Part shown: positions 8,621 through 16,347 of the stretch, one piece after another
Numbering within the stretch: position 1 is the stretch's first letter
Layout of the letters: every line of letters begins with the position of its first letter
Origin: Actinomycetes bacterium
Lineage (GTDB): Bacteria > Actinomycetota > Thermoleophilia > RBG-16-64-13
Direction of reading: 5' to 3'
Length of the DNA stretch: 64,000 bases
Assembly (NCBI GenBank): GCA_024637095.1
Contig: JAGXFV010000034.1
Coordinates: 1 to 64,000, forward strand
The notes under the pieces: generated by a model
What the model was told of the DNA's origin: nothing
Seen by the model: only the letters and a program-made list of their open reading frames with translations
Databases searched by the model: none
Made by a program: the position numbers and the translations under genes

Positions 8621-9088
8621 ATGGCGCAAGAGAAGACAGAGAAGCAATCACTCTCTCCGGAAGAGCTCAAGCAGCGTTTGACCTCCGAGCAATATCACGT
8701 GACTCAGGAGCAGGGGACGGAGCGACCTTTTGCCAACCGGTATTGGGACTTCAAAGGGAGAGGCGTCTACCACTGCGTGGTCTGCGGCAACGATCTGTTT
8801 GGCTCCTACGCCAAGTACGATTCGGGGACGGGGTGGCCGAGCTTCTACGAGCCTCTGACCGCCGGCGCGGTGGGGGAGCATGAGGACCGCGGACTCTTGA
8901 TGGTGCGTACCGAGGTGGTCTGCGGGCGTTGCGGGTCGCATCTAGGGCACGTCTTCAACGACGGACCCGAGCCCACCGGTCTGCGCTACTGCATGAACTC
9001 GGCCTCGCTCGACTTCGAGGAGCGCGACGATGAGGGCCGGGCTCTGCGTGGCGGAGGCGCCCGTGCCGAGAAGGGGGAGGAGGCCTGA
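8621..9088 (+). CDS. msrB: Peptide-methionine (R)-S-oxide reductase
   Basis: A 155-residue MsrB, which reduces methionine-R-sulfoxide in proteins using thioredoxin-type donors. It carries the zinc ligands CVVCGNDLF (about residues 46-54) and [12 protein letters not shown] (about 98-109). The catalytic cysteine lies in [13 protein letters not shown], near residue 124; Met replaces the usual Ile after it. The N-terminal [20 protein letters not shown] is typical. Its stop overlaps the msrA start (TGATG at 9086-9090), so the two are translationally coupled. No signal peptide is seen, so it is cytoplasmic. Confidence 0.95.
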   Translation: MAQEKTEKQSLSPEELKQRLTSEQYHVTQEQGTERPFANRYWDFKGRGVYHCVVCGNDLFGSYAKYDSGTGWPSFYEPLTAGAVGEHEDRGLLMVRTEVVCGRCGSHLGHVFNDGPEPTGLRYCMNSASLDFEERDDEGRALRGGGARAEKGEEA

Positions 9089-9819
9089 TGTTCCGTTTGG
9101 GGCGAAACGAAGGCGCGGCGGCGCGCGCCGAAACCGGCGCTGGGGAGGAGCAGGCCCGGCTGCTGGAGTTCCCGCCGATAGACCTCGAGATTCCGGAGCA
9201 GGTCCAAACGGCGACCTTCGCCCTGGGCTGATTCTGGGGTCCTGACGCCCAGTTCGGGGCGTTACCTGGAGTGCTGAGAACCCGCGCGGGTTATGCGGGG
9301 GATCCGCGCAAGGATCAGCCCACCTACCACGACCTTGGCCTTCATGCGGAGACGCTCGAGGTCGATTTCGATCCAGCGGCCATTTCTTACGAGGAACTGC
9401 TGGACATCTTCTGGAACAGCCACAACCCGACATCTGCCGCCTGGTCGCCGCAGTATCGCTCCGCCGTCTTCACCCACGACTCGGCCCAGGCCGAAGCGGC
9501 CCGCAGGTCGGCCGACCGTTACGCCGGACTGCTGGGACGGGAGGTGCGGACCGAGATCACCCCGTTGAGTTGTTTTTGGCCGGCGGAGGAGTATCACCAA
9601 AAGTATCGGCTACAGCACAACCGGCTGCTGCGGAACGAGTACCGGGAGATCTATCCGGTCTTCAAGGACTTCCTGAACTCGACCGCAGTGGCGAGAGTCA
9701 ACGGTTACCTGGGAGGCTACGGCTCGTCCGCGCAGTTGGACCAGGAACTCGACCTCCTGGGGCTGGGCGAGCGGGGGAGGAAGGAGCTGCGCTCGAAGCT
9801 GGGGTCACGTCGACGCTGA
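9088..9819 (+). CDS. msrA: Selenocysteine-containing peptide-methionine (S)-S-oxide reductase
   Basis: MsrA reduces methionine-S-sulfoxide; the active residue sits in the motif GCFW. Here the frame from ATG 9088 reads ATFALG, then TGA at 9229-9231, then FWGPDAQFGALPGV, so codon 48 is TGA exactly at the catalytic Cys. Reading through gives one intact 243-residue MsrA, with homology on both sides of the TGA and in one frame (RTRAGYAGD, PTYHDLG, EELLDIFWNSHNP, AEEYHQKY). A stem-loop suited to a bacterial SECIS follows the TGA. Cys162 is the only cysteine and may serve as the resolving residue. The N-terminus (residues 1-40) is longer than in minimal MsrA. A gene caller would start it wrongly at 9271. 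Sec-containing MsrA proteins are known in some bacteria and algae. It overlaps msrB by one base. Confidence 0.88.
9229..9264 (+). promoter_or_regulatory. UGA selenocysteine codon and bacterial SECIS hairpin in msrA
   Basis: The TGA codon is at 9229-9231. Nineteen bases after it, a six-base apical loop AGTTCG (9251-9256) closes an 8-bp stem: TGACGCCC (9243-9250) with GGGCGTTA (9257-9264), including one G-U pair. The loop has G as its second base. This fits the known bacterial SECIS rules: a hairpin 16-37 bases after UGA, a small loop, and a G in the first two loop bases. SelB would bind here. Confidence 0.8.
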
Positions 9820-9832
9820 GCGACGCTGACCC

Positions 9833-10213
9833 CTAGAGCGCCGGGCCGACCACGGCACCCTCGATGGCCGGGTTGCCGCCCGCGTTGACGCCGGTGAAGA
9901 CACCGGTGGCCTCGACCAAGTCGCCCTCATACAGTTCGCTGGTGTCGGTTTCCACCTTGACCAGGCTGTCGTCCTCGCAGCGGAAGGGGTTCACGAAGAC
10001 GAAATCATCTTCGACGCGTTTGACCCAGCCATAGAGGGTCACTTCGGTTCCGACCGGGCCGCCGTCTTCGACCAGGTCACAGTAGTCCACGGTTTGTCCA
10101 ACGGGCACGGACACGGGCTCTGGGGGAGCCGAGGGGGAAGCTTGGACCGCCGCAACCACGACGATCATCAGGACGAGGGCGAGCGCGAGGGTGGTGAGGA
10201 TCCGACGCATCAT
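9833..10213 (-). CDS. Small exported protein, possible OB-fold
   Basis: A 126-residue secreted protein of unknown function. The signal peptide (MMRRILTTLALALVLMIVVVAAVQAS) ends near residue 26. The mature part has short beta-rich stretches (GTEVTLYGWVKRVEDDFVFVNP, LVKVETDTSELYEGDLVEATGVFTG) that resemble a single-domain OB-fold of the tRNA_anti / NirD-like kind, and two cysteines (DYCDL and FRCEDD). ATG codons at 10213 and 10210 are both possible; the second has better spacing (six bases) to GGAG. It is driven by a good promoter about 110 bases upstream and converges with msrA. Confidence 0.65.
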   Translation of the reverse strand: MMRRILTTLALALVLMIVVVAAVQASPSAPPEPVSVPVGQTVDYCDLVEDGGPVGTEVTLYGWVKRVEDDFVFVNPFRCEDDSLVKVETDTSELYEGDLVEATGVFTGVNAGGNPAIEGAVVGPAL

Positions 10214-10324
10214 ATGCTCCTTTTCGGCACGAGTTTTACCTACGTGCCCGGCCCCCATCGGCCATCTGTCGATGCGCCGTCCGCTTCTCGACCCAGAGAA
10301 GCGCCGGACGAATTAACCAAAACT

Positions 10325-10352
10325 AGTATAACGGTTGTGAAGGATTTGGCAA
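10325..10352 (-). promoter_or_regulatory. Predicted sigma-70 type promoter for the small exported protein
   Basis: On the minus strand TTGCCA (10352-10347) and TATACT (10330-10325) are separated by 16 bases. Both boxes match the consensus at five of six positions. It leaves a leader of about 105 bases before the start codon. Confidence 0.6.
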
Positions 10353-10417
10353 GAGGAGCCGAGTGCATCTCCGCATTCTTCTTGCGTCCGAGGCCCCGAT
10401 CGGGAAAGCTGTCAAGG

Positions 10418-11014
10418 ATGAAGGCTCCTCCGCAAATGAGTGAATGGGCGTTCGAGTTGCGCGAAACTGCTATTGAGGCCGGATTTGTCTCCTTTGGACT
10501 CGTAACCCCCGAAAAACTGACAGCCTTGCCCGACACCGCCGACCCGGCCCGCCATCTTGTCGGCTACCGCTCCATCGTGCTCGTGGCCGCGCCGGGGGAG
10601 AGGGTTACCAACCTCGGCCCGAAAAGCCAGGCTCTGCTGGACGACCGGCTTTCTCTGGGGCTTGCCCGCCTGCGCCAGGATATCTCCGGCGAGGGTTATG
10701 CGGCACTTCCATTGGTCGATTCCCGGCTCTCCTTGCCTCGCCTGGCGGTGGCCGCCGGAATGGGCGCGCTCGCTCCCAACGGGATGCTCGTGGTCAACCG
10801 CTACGGCCTCAATCTGTATCTGCTGGGTCTCATAACGGAGGCCCCGCTGCCGGCGACGCCCTTCCCCGGTCTAGTGGCCGACACCACCATCTGCCGGTCC
10901 TGCCGCCTTTGTCTGGACGACTGCATCGCCACCACCGAGCAGGTCGGGTTCAATCGAGAGTGGTGCTCCGGTTGCGCCGAGTGCGTTTCCCGTTGCCCTC
11001 TGCAGGCGAGGTAG
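10418..11014 (+). CDS. QueG-like 8Fe-8S ferredoxin-type protein
   Basis: A 198-residue iron-sulfur protein. The N-terminal part (FELRETAIEAGFVSFGLVTP, then a YRSIVLVAAPGE strand) resembles the start of epoxyqueuosine reductase-like proteins, but the cobalamin-binding middle is much reduced. The C-terminus has two 4Fe-4S motifs, CRSCRLCLDDC and CSGCAECVSRCP, typical of a bacterial ferredoxin domain. It is far shorter than true QueG (about 350-380 residues), so queuosine synthesis is unlikely; an electron-transfer or small-molecule reductase role is more plausible. ATG 10418 was chosen; ATG 10436 is an alternative. Upstream in-frame extension to 10094 overlaps the exported-protein gene and is rejected. 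Confidence 0.7.
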   Translation: MKAPPQMSEWAFELRETAIEAGFVSFGLVTPEKLTALPDTADPARHLVGYRSIVLVAAPGERVTNLGPKSQALLDDRLSLGLARLRQDISGEGYAALPLVDSRLSLPRLAVAAGMGALAPNGMLVVNRYGLNLYLLGLITEAPLPATPFPGLVADTTICRSCRLCLDDCIATTEQVGFNREWCSGCAECVSRCPLQAR

Positions 11015-11050
11015 CGCCGATTTCAGGGTCTCCCTGGATTAGAGCTGCGT

Positions 11051-11767
11051 TCAGCGCTGCCCGCTCGAGGCTGGGGAGCGGATGAAGTCCGCAATCACGC
11101 TGATCACCTCGGCCTGCACTTCCTCGTCTGAGCGGTCCGCCCCTTTGCGCAACTCGTAGGAGTGGCCGCCGCCTTCTACGAAGTGAACCCGCGGAGGGGA
11201 ATCGAGCGTCTCTAGGACCTCCCGCAGAAGCTCCGGTCTGCAGAAGGGATCGCGGGAGCCTTGGATGAAAAGGCTGGGCACGTCGATTCGCCGCAAGGGT
11301 TCGGTTTTCAGCCTGTCTGAGCGGCCGGGCGCGTGCAGGGGATACCCCAGAAACACCAGGCCGGCCGCCAGCAGGCCCTCGGCCTCGTGGCCGCGGGAGG
11401 CGAGCTCCGCCGCGACCCGGGCTCCCAACGACTTGCCCCCCAGAAACATAGGGCCGGCGGGGCATACCTCGTCGTCGGCCAATGCGTCGTGGGCATGTCG
11501 GTAACTAGACTCCAGCACTCGCGGCGAATCCGGAGAGGACGCTTCCCGCTCTCGGTAGGGGAAGTTGAAACGAAGCACCGAAGCCACATCCGCCTGGGCA
11601 AGACCGAGCGCCACCGCCTCGAGGAGCGGGTGGCGGAGGTCGTTGTTCTGGCCATGCGCCAGGATCAGCCCAGGCGTGACTCCCGGACGGCACCCTTCCG
11701 GCCGGTTGACGAGGGCGCTCACGTCCGCGGCCCCATCCACCGGTATCCGCCTCTCTCGAACGATCAT
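11051..11767 (-). CDS. Alpha/beta hydrolase (dienelactone hydrolase / TEX30-like)
   Basis: A 238-residue cytoplasmic hydrolase. The strand LILAHG carries the oxyanion region, GGKSLGARVA (about residues 118-127) the nucleophile elbow with serine, SLFIQGSRDPFC the acid, and EGGGHSYE the catalytic histidine. Proteins of this KANL/TEX30-like type hydrolyse esters of unknown nature. ATG 11767 has GAGGGG upstream; the much longer open frame to 12193 runs antisense to the coiled-coil gene and is not used. It is convergent with the QueG-like gene. Confidence 0.8.
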   Translation of the reverse strand: MIVRERRIPVDGAADVSALVNRPEGCRPGVTPGLILAHGQNNDLRHPLLEAVALGLAQADVASVLRFNFPYREREASSPDSPRVLESSYRHAHDALADDEVCPAGPMFLGGKSLGARVAAELASRGHEAEGLLAAGLVFLGYPLHAPGRSDRLKTEPLRRIDVPSLFIQGSRDPFCRPELLREVLETLDSPPRVHFVEGGGHSYELRKGADRSDEEVQAEVISVIADFIRSPASSGQR

Positions 11768-11878
11768 CGCTTTCCCCTCACTCCGGTCTGAGCTTGATAG
11801 ATAGACATAACCTTCCCTCAACCGGCTTCTGCTATCGTTCCTGTTGTCCGCAATCCGGCTGAGGACGGAGTCGCGCAT

Positions 11879-12142
11879 ATGGAACGCATCATCGGTAACC
11901 TCGAGAAGGTCAAGCTCAAGCTCGACGAGGCCTTCTTTTACCTTGACGAGATCGAGGAATTGGTCGAGGAAGACGGTCTGGACCAGGAAGAGGGCGGACG
12001 CGTGGCGGCGGCCGGAGATAGATTGCGGGAAGAGCTCGGTAATCTGACCACCAAGGTGGCCGAACTGCAGAACATCCTGGAGATGCTGGGCGAAGATGAG
12101 ACCGGGGAAGACGTGGTCGACGGCACGGTGGAAGAGGTCTGA
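11879..12142 (+). CDS. Small acidic coiled-coil protein
   Basis: An 87-residue protein of no known family. It is strongly acidic and almost wholly helical with heptad-like spacing (MERIIGNLEKVKLKLDEAFF, then LREELGNLTTKVAELQNILEML). It lacks cysteine and any signal peptide. It lies five bases before the DUF523 gene, so both are probably co-transcribed, and it may act as a scaffold or partner. Start ATG 11879. Confidence 0.6.
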   Translation: MERIIGNLEKVKLKLDEAFFYLDEIEELVEEDGLDQEEGGRVAAAGDRLREELGNLTTKVAELQNILEMLGEDETGEDVVDGTVEEV

Positions 12143-12146
12143 GCGG

Positions 12147-12662
12147 TTGACTGAGCGTGGGCCGGCGGGCAGGGAGGAAACCTCCGGCCGCAAAGAGCCC
12201 CTTCTGGTGAGCGCCTGCCTCCTGGGGCTCTCGACCCGTTACGACGGCGGGGATGAGCGTCGCGACGCCGTAAGCGCTCTGGGGGCACGCTTTTTTCTGG
12301 TACCGGTGTGCCCCGAGCAACTAGGAGGTCTGCCCACGCCCCGTCCCGCGGCGGAGATCGTCTCGGGTGACGGCGACGACGTGTTCGAGGGCAGGGCGCG
12401 AGTGGAGACCGCGGACGCGGTCGATGTATCCTCTGCGTACGTGAGGGGGGCCGAGGAGTCGGTCAAACTGGCGGGCATCCTGGGCGCACGCCAAGCGGTC
12501 CTAAAAGCACGCAGCCCCTCTTGTGGTTGCCGCGAGATCTACGACGGATCCTTTCGGGGTGTGTGCCGGCCGGGAAGGGGTGTCGCGGCGGCTGCCCTGG
12601 CCAGAGCCGGGGTAAGCTCATGGGACGAAGATGATGTGGCCGAAGGGCGCTTCGGCCGGTAG
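12147..12662 (+). CDS. DUF523 family protein
   Basis: A 171-residue DUF523 protein. Diagnostic motifs are VSACLLGLSTRYDG (about residues 21-34), VPVCPEQLGGLPTPRPAAEI and KARSPSCGCREIYDG, with the conserved cysteines in CLLG, VCPE and SCGC. The role is unsettled; members occur alone or fused to DUF1722. TTG 12147 starts four bases after the preceding stop. GAGG lies upstream at suitable distance. The downstream PP-loop gene follows closely, so these may share a thiol or sulfur theme. Confidence 0.8.
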   Translation: MTERGPAGREETSGRKEPLLVSACLLGLSTRYDGGDERRDAVSALGARFFLVPVCPEQLGGLPTPRPAAEIVSGDGDDVFEGRARVETADAVDVSSAYVRGAEESVKLAGILGARQAVLKARSPSCGCREIYDGSFRGVCRPGRGVAAAALARAGVSSWDEDDVAEGRFGR

Positions 12663-12675
12663 GAAAGGCATTCTG

Positions 12676-13719
12676 GTGGTGCAACCCAAGACGATAGCCC
12701 TCTTGTCCGGGGGGCTCGATAGTCAGCTTGCGATCAAACTGATGCAGGAGCAGGGCATCGAGGTGCTTGCCATGCATTACGAGAGCCCTCTCTGCGGGAC
12801 CGAAGAGCAGGACTGCGCGGCGCCCGGGCGCAGGGCGGCGGCCAGATTGGGCGTTCCCCTGGTGGTCAAGAACACCTGGGACCAGATATTAGAGGCGGTC
12901 AAACACCCGCGCTACGGCCACGGAAAAGGGGTCAACCCCTGCATCGACTGCCGCATTATCCATTTCAACCTGGCGCGTCGCTTGATGGAAGAGGAAGGGG
13001 CCGACTTCATCGTCACCGGAGAGGTTCTCGGCCAGCGCCCCATGTCTCAGCATCGCCAGGCACTGGCGACGATCGAGCGTGAGGCCGGGGTCCAAGGCAA
13101 GGTCCTCCGGCCGCTGTCCGCGCACAATCTCGAGCCGACTCAGGCGGAGCGCGAGGGGCTGGTCGACCGCAGCCGCCTGCTCGGGCTCACCGGGCGCAAC
13201 CGCAAACCGCAGATGGCCTTGGCGGAGGAACTGGGACTCAAGGAATATCCCATGCCCGCCGGGGGTTGCCTGCTCACCGAACCCGGCTTCGGCAGACGCT
13301 TTCGCCGCCTGCAGCAATACCTCGAGGGGCGAGGGCAGGAGATCGACGTGGAGCGGGCGTTGCTCATCAGCGCCGCCCGCCACTTCATCTCCTCGGACGG
13401 GGAGTGGATCTCCATCGCCCGCAACGACGAGGAGAACGATCGACTACTGAGGAAGGCCGAACTCTTCTCGGCCCTGGGCTGGGGGACGGACGCCACCGGC
13501 CCGGTGTGCGCGGTGCTCACCGAAGGACCGCCCAGCGACAGCACGCTTGGCGAAGCAGCGGACCTGATAGCGAGGTACGGTCAGGGCCGCGGGCGCGAGA
13601 GCGTGACCGTCATTTTCGGCCCCGACAGCGACCGCGCCGCCGACGAGGCCTGGCAGCGCGAGTTCCAGGGCTCACCGCAGAGGGGCAGACGACTGGCGGA
13701 GAAACTCGAGCGGGCTTAG
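12676..13719 (+). CDS. PP-loop ATPase, tRNA thiouridylase-like
   Basis: A 347-residue PP-loop enzyme, with the ATP-binding signature LLSGGLDSQLA (about residues 9-19). It has conserved cysteines in PLCGTEEQDC, GVNPCIDCRI (about 94-103) and PAGGCLLTEP, and an RPLSAHNLEPT segment. These match a MnmA/ThiI-related family found in anaerobes and annotated as tRNA 2-thiouridylase-like, which would adenylate a tRNA uridine and insert sulfur. A C-terminal domain of about 120 residues (from about 225) is distinct from canonical MnmA and resembles an NFACT-R-like module. GTG 12676 has AGGAAAGG seven bases upstream; an earlier in-frame ATG at 12631 would overlap DUF523. The exact tRNA target is unknown. 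Confidence 0.7.
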   Translation: MVQPKTIALLSGGLDSQLAIKLMQEQGIEVLAMHYESPLCGTEEQDCAAPGRRAAARLGVPLVVKNTWDQILEAVKHPRYGHGKGVNPCIDCRIIHFNLARRLMEEEGADFIVTGEVLGQRPMSQHRQALATIEREAGVQGKVLRPLSAHNLEPTQAEREGLVDRSRLLGLTGRNRKPQMALAEELGLKEYPMPAGGCLLTEPGFGRRFRRLQQYLEGRGQEIDVERALLISAARHFISSDGEWISIARNDEENDRLLRKAELFSALGWGTDATGPVCAVLTEGPPSDSTLGEAADLIARYGQGRGRESVTVIFGPDSDRAADEAWQREFQGSPQRGRRLAEKLERA

Positions 13720-13834
13720 CCCGCCGCCCTGCTCTCTTCCGGCACCTCACTGCTTGGCCGGGGACTCTCCCTCGTCCGGCGCACTCCTGATAGGCTTTTG
13801 GCGTCGATTGCCCGCCCCGAGCGCTGGAGGATCC

Positions 13835-14401
13835 GTGGAAGTCAAAGTTACCTACTTCGAGAAGATGGGCCGGGAGAATACCGCCCAGGTGTTCGAGCTG
13901 GTCCGCGTCCGCGCGGGGGAGCTCGGGGTGAAGAAGGTAGTGGTGCCCACGACCGGCGGCGACACCGGTCTCTTGGCGCTCGCTGAGCTCGAGGCGTTTC
14001 AGGTGGTCGCCGTCACACACCCGGCCGGCTACAAGGAGCCGGGCGAGATCGAAGTGCCGGAGGACAAGCTGCGCGACCTGAGGGAACGGGCCCATGGAGT
14101 GGTGACCTCGACTCTCGCCTTCGGCGGAGTGGGGCGCTCCGTACGGCGCAAGTTCGACACCTGGCAGGCCGAGGAGATCATCGCTCAGACGCTGAAGCGC
14201 TTTGGCGCAGGCGTGAAGGTGGCGGTGGAGTGCACGCTGATGGCGGCCGATGCCGGGTTGGTCAGCCCGGAAGAGGATATCGTGGCCTGCGGCGGCACCG
14301 GCCGCGGTCTGGACACCGCCCTCGTCATCCGGCCCACCAACGCGCAGACCTTCTTCGAGATCAAGATCCTCGAGCTGATCTGCAAGCCCCGGGAGTTCTA
14401 G
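13835..14401 (+). CDS. Pyruvate kinase C-terminal-like protein
   Basis: A 188-residue protein of the stand-alone pyruvate kinase alpha/beta-like family (PK_C-like). Features are VTYFEKMGRENTAQVFEL, VVVPTTGGDTGLLAL, VVAVTHPAGYKEPGE and VACGGTGRGLDTALVI. These proteins have the allosteric-domain fold but no catalytic barrel; their function is not established. GTG 13835 is preceded by GGAGG four bases upstream. The stop is four bases from the end of the convergent ABC transporter gene. Confidence 0.8.
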   Translation: MEVKVTYFEKMGRENTAQVFELVRVRAGELGVKKVVVPTTGGDTGLLALAELEAFQVVAVTHPAGYKEPGEIEVPEDKLRDLRERAHGVVTSTLAFGGVGRSVRRKFDTWQAEEIIAQTLKRFGAGVKVAVECTLMAADAGLVSPEEDIVACGGTGRGLDTALVIRPTNAQTFFEIKILELICKPREF

Positions 14402-14404
14402 AGG

Positions 14405-15199
14405 TCATACCGCCGCGGAGGAGGTGTCCTCCTCGGGATCCTCCTCGTCGACGATGAGTCCATCGCGCATCCTCACGATCCGCTCCGCATAGGCGGCGGT
14501 GGTGGGATCGTGCGTCACCACGATCAGCGACTGCCCGTTCTGATTGAGGCCCGAGAGCAGCTCCATGATCAGTCGGCTGCTGGTTGAGTCCAGTTCGCCG
14601 GTGGGTTCGTCGGCGAGGATCAGCGCGGGCTCCATCACGAGCGCCCGCGCGATGGCCACCCGCTGCTGCTCGCCTCCCGAGAGTTCGGTGGGGAGGTGGT
14701 GCAACCGGTCTCCCAGGGCCACCATCTCCAGAAGCTCCGTGCCGCGCCGACGCGCCTCGTTCTTGGGCGACCCCTCGTAACGCAGTGGCAGCACCACGTT
14801 TTCGAGCGCGTTCAGGCTGGGAATCAGGTTAAATCCCTGAAAGATGAAGCCGATCAAGCGCCGGCGGATGTCCGGCAGGCGGCTATTTGGCACTTGGGTC
14901 AACTCCCGCCCGTCCAGCCAGAGCCTGCCTTCGCTGGGCTGATCCAGGGTGCCTACCACGTTGAGCAGGGTGGACTTGCCCGAGCCCGAGGGCCCCATCA
15001 GGGCAAGGAAGCCCCCCCGGCGTAGATCGAGGTCCACCCCGCGAAGCGCGTCAACGCAGTTGTCGGTGCCCATGGGATAGCGTTTGAACAGGCCTCGGGC
15101 GCGCAGGATGAGGTCATCGGGCGGGGGGTTGCCTTCCCCGCTGGTCAATATTCCGAGGCCTTCGCTCGAAGCGGCGCGGGTATCGATTCCGTCGCTCAC
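14405..15199 (-). CDS. ABC transporter ATP-binding protein, LolD/MacB-like
   Basis: A 264-residue ATPase with Walker [10 protein letters not shown] (about residues 69-77), Q-loop [11 protein letters not shown], signature [15 protein letters not shown] and Walker [13 protein letters not shown], then the switch histidine in VVTHD. It overlaps the start of nothing else but follows the permease gene with a four-base overlap (ATGA-like), so both form one exporter. The family exports lipoproteins, antimicrobial peptides or macrolides; the substrate is unknown. It has an unusual 30-residue N-terminal extension before the nucleotide-binding fold. Confidence 0.92.
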   Translation of the reverse strand: MSDGIDTRAASSEGLGILTSGEGNPPPDDLILRARGLFKRYPMGTDNCVDALRGVDLDLRRGGFLALMGPSGSGKSTLLNVVGTLDQPSEGRLWLDGRELTQVPNSRLPDIRRRLIGFIFQGFNLIPSLNALENVVLPLRYEGSPKNEARRRGTELLEMVALGDRLHHLPTELSGGEQQRVAIARALVMEPALILADEPTGELDSTSSRLIMELLSGLNQNGQSLIVVTHDPTTAAYAERIVRMRDGLIVDEEDPEEDTSSAAV

Positions 15200-16347
15200 A
15201 TCGACCTCAAAGCCTGAACGGGGTTCATCCGCGCGGCGCGCAGCGCGGGATAGATCCCCGCGACCGCTCCCAGCACCAGCGAAAACAGCAAGGCACCCAG
15301 TGCCAGGCGTGGCGTCATGGTGAATAGCACGGTGCCGGTGTCGCGCGTCTGATCATTGATGATCAGCGTGAGGATCCAGCCGATGACGAAGCCGGTCAGC
15401 CCACCGATGAAGCCGATCAGGGCCGCTTCACCGATGTACTCGGCCAGGATATGGCGCGTCTTCGCCCCGACCGCGCGTTTGATGCCGATCTCCCGGGTGC
15501 GCTCACTGACGCTCATGATCATGGTGTTGATCACCGAGAGCCCGCCCACCACGATGGCGATCAGAGCCACACCGAAGATGATCAGGTTGAAGATGACGGT
15601 GCCCGATTCGATCTGGCTGCGTAGCTCCTCGGGGGATTCGGCACGTACTTGGGGGAGTTGATCGATCCGGCTCGCCAGCTGGTCTAGATCCACCCCGGGC
15701 TCGCCGTATACCTGTATCCCCGTGGCCACATCGGAGGTGGTCAGCAGGGGGAATTGCTCGGCGAGGATCTCCTGGGTGTCCTCCAGCGAGGTGAAGGCGA
15801 AGGCGTCCGTGAACTGCAGGGAGCGCTGGAGGATGCCCACCACCTCGAAATCCCGGGTCTGCACCCGTGCGGTGGTGCCCACTTTGAGATCTTCCGTGTC
15901 CGCCAGGTCCGAGCCCACCACGATCTTGCCCCGGTCCCCCGGCTGAAGGAAACGCCCTTCGACCACTTCGAGCCCCTGCTCTTGTACGCGCTCGACCCAG
16001 GCCTGGCTCAGGCGGTTGCCGAAGACCAGGTTGGGTGCGCCAAAACTGAACCCCTGGTCCTCCGGGTTGCCGAAAAGCACGATCGCGCTCGGGGTGGCAA
16101 AGTCCACTCCCTCCAGAGCCTCGATCTGCTCGGTGACGGAAACCGGGAAGAAGCCCCCGAAGCCGCCACCGCTTTCGGGTTCCACACTGATCGACTCCCC
16201 CCAGAAATCGAGGGCTCCCCCGACCAGCTGATTTATCTTTTCCGCCATCGAACCCATCACCGTGAAGGCGAAGATGCCGATGGCGATTCCGAAGATGGTC
16301 AGCGCGGCGCGCAGCTTCCGTCTGCGTAGGTTGCGCAGCGGTTCCAT
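15196..16347 (-). CDS. ABC transporter permease, MacB/FtsX family
   Basis: A 383-residue permease. One N-terminal membrane segment (ALTIFGIAIGIFAFTVMGSM) is followed by an extracytoplasmic MacB_PCD domain (about 45-245) and three C-terminal segments typical of FtsX (LIIFGVALIAIVVGGLSVIN, GEAALIGFIGGLTGFVIGWI, LALGALLFSLVLGAVAGIYP). The end PALRAARMNPVQALR is a family signature. Its ATG overlaps the cinA stop by one base and its stop overlaps the ATPase start, so cinA, permease and ATPase are one transcript. Confidence 0.9.
   Translation of the reverse strand: MEPLRNLRRRKLRAALTIFGIAIGIFAFTVMGSMAEKINQLVGGALDFWGESISVEPESGGGFGGFFPVSVTEQIEALEGVDFATPSAIVLFGNPEDQGFSFGAPNLVFGNRLSQAWVERVQEQGLEVVEGRFLQPGDRGKIVVGSDLADTEDLKVGTTARVQTRDFEVVGILQRSLQFTDAFAFTSLEDTQEILAEQFPLLTTSDVATGIQVYGEPGVDLDQLASRIDQLPQVRAESPEELRSQIESGTVIFNLIIFGVALIAIVVGGLSVINTMIMSVSERTREIGIKRAVGAKTRHILAEYIGEAALIGFIGGLTGFVIGWILTLIINDQTRDTGTVLFTMTPRLALGALLFSLVLGAVAGIYPALRAARMNPVQALRSM

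Noticed and set aside
8477-8647. N-terminal extension of the small membrane protein
   Set aside because: Overlaps the msrB start and lacks a ribosome binding site; GTG 8476 is better supported.
9088-9231. msrA as a pseudogene truncated by a nonsense mutation
   Set aside because: The TGA falls exactly on the catalytic codon and is followed by a SECIS-type hairpin; the frame is intact on both sides.
10094-10417. Long N-terminal extension of the QueG-like ferredoxin
   Set aside because: It overlaps the signal peptide region of the opposite-strand exported protein and the promoter of that gene; His/Asp-rich nonsense sequence.
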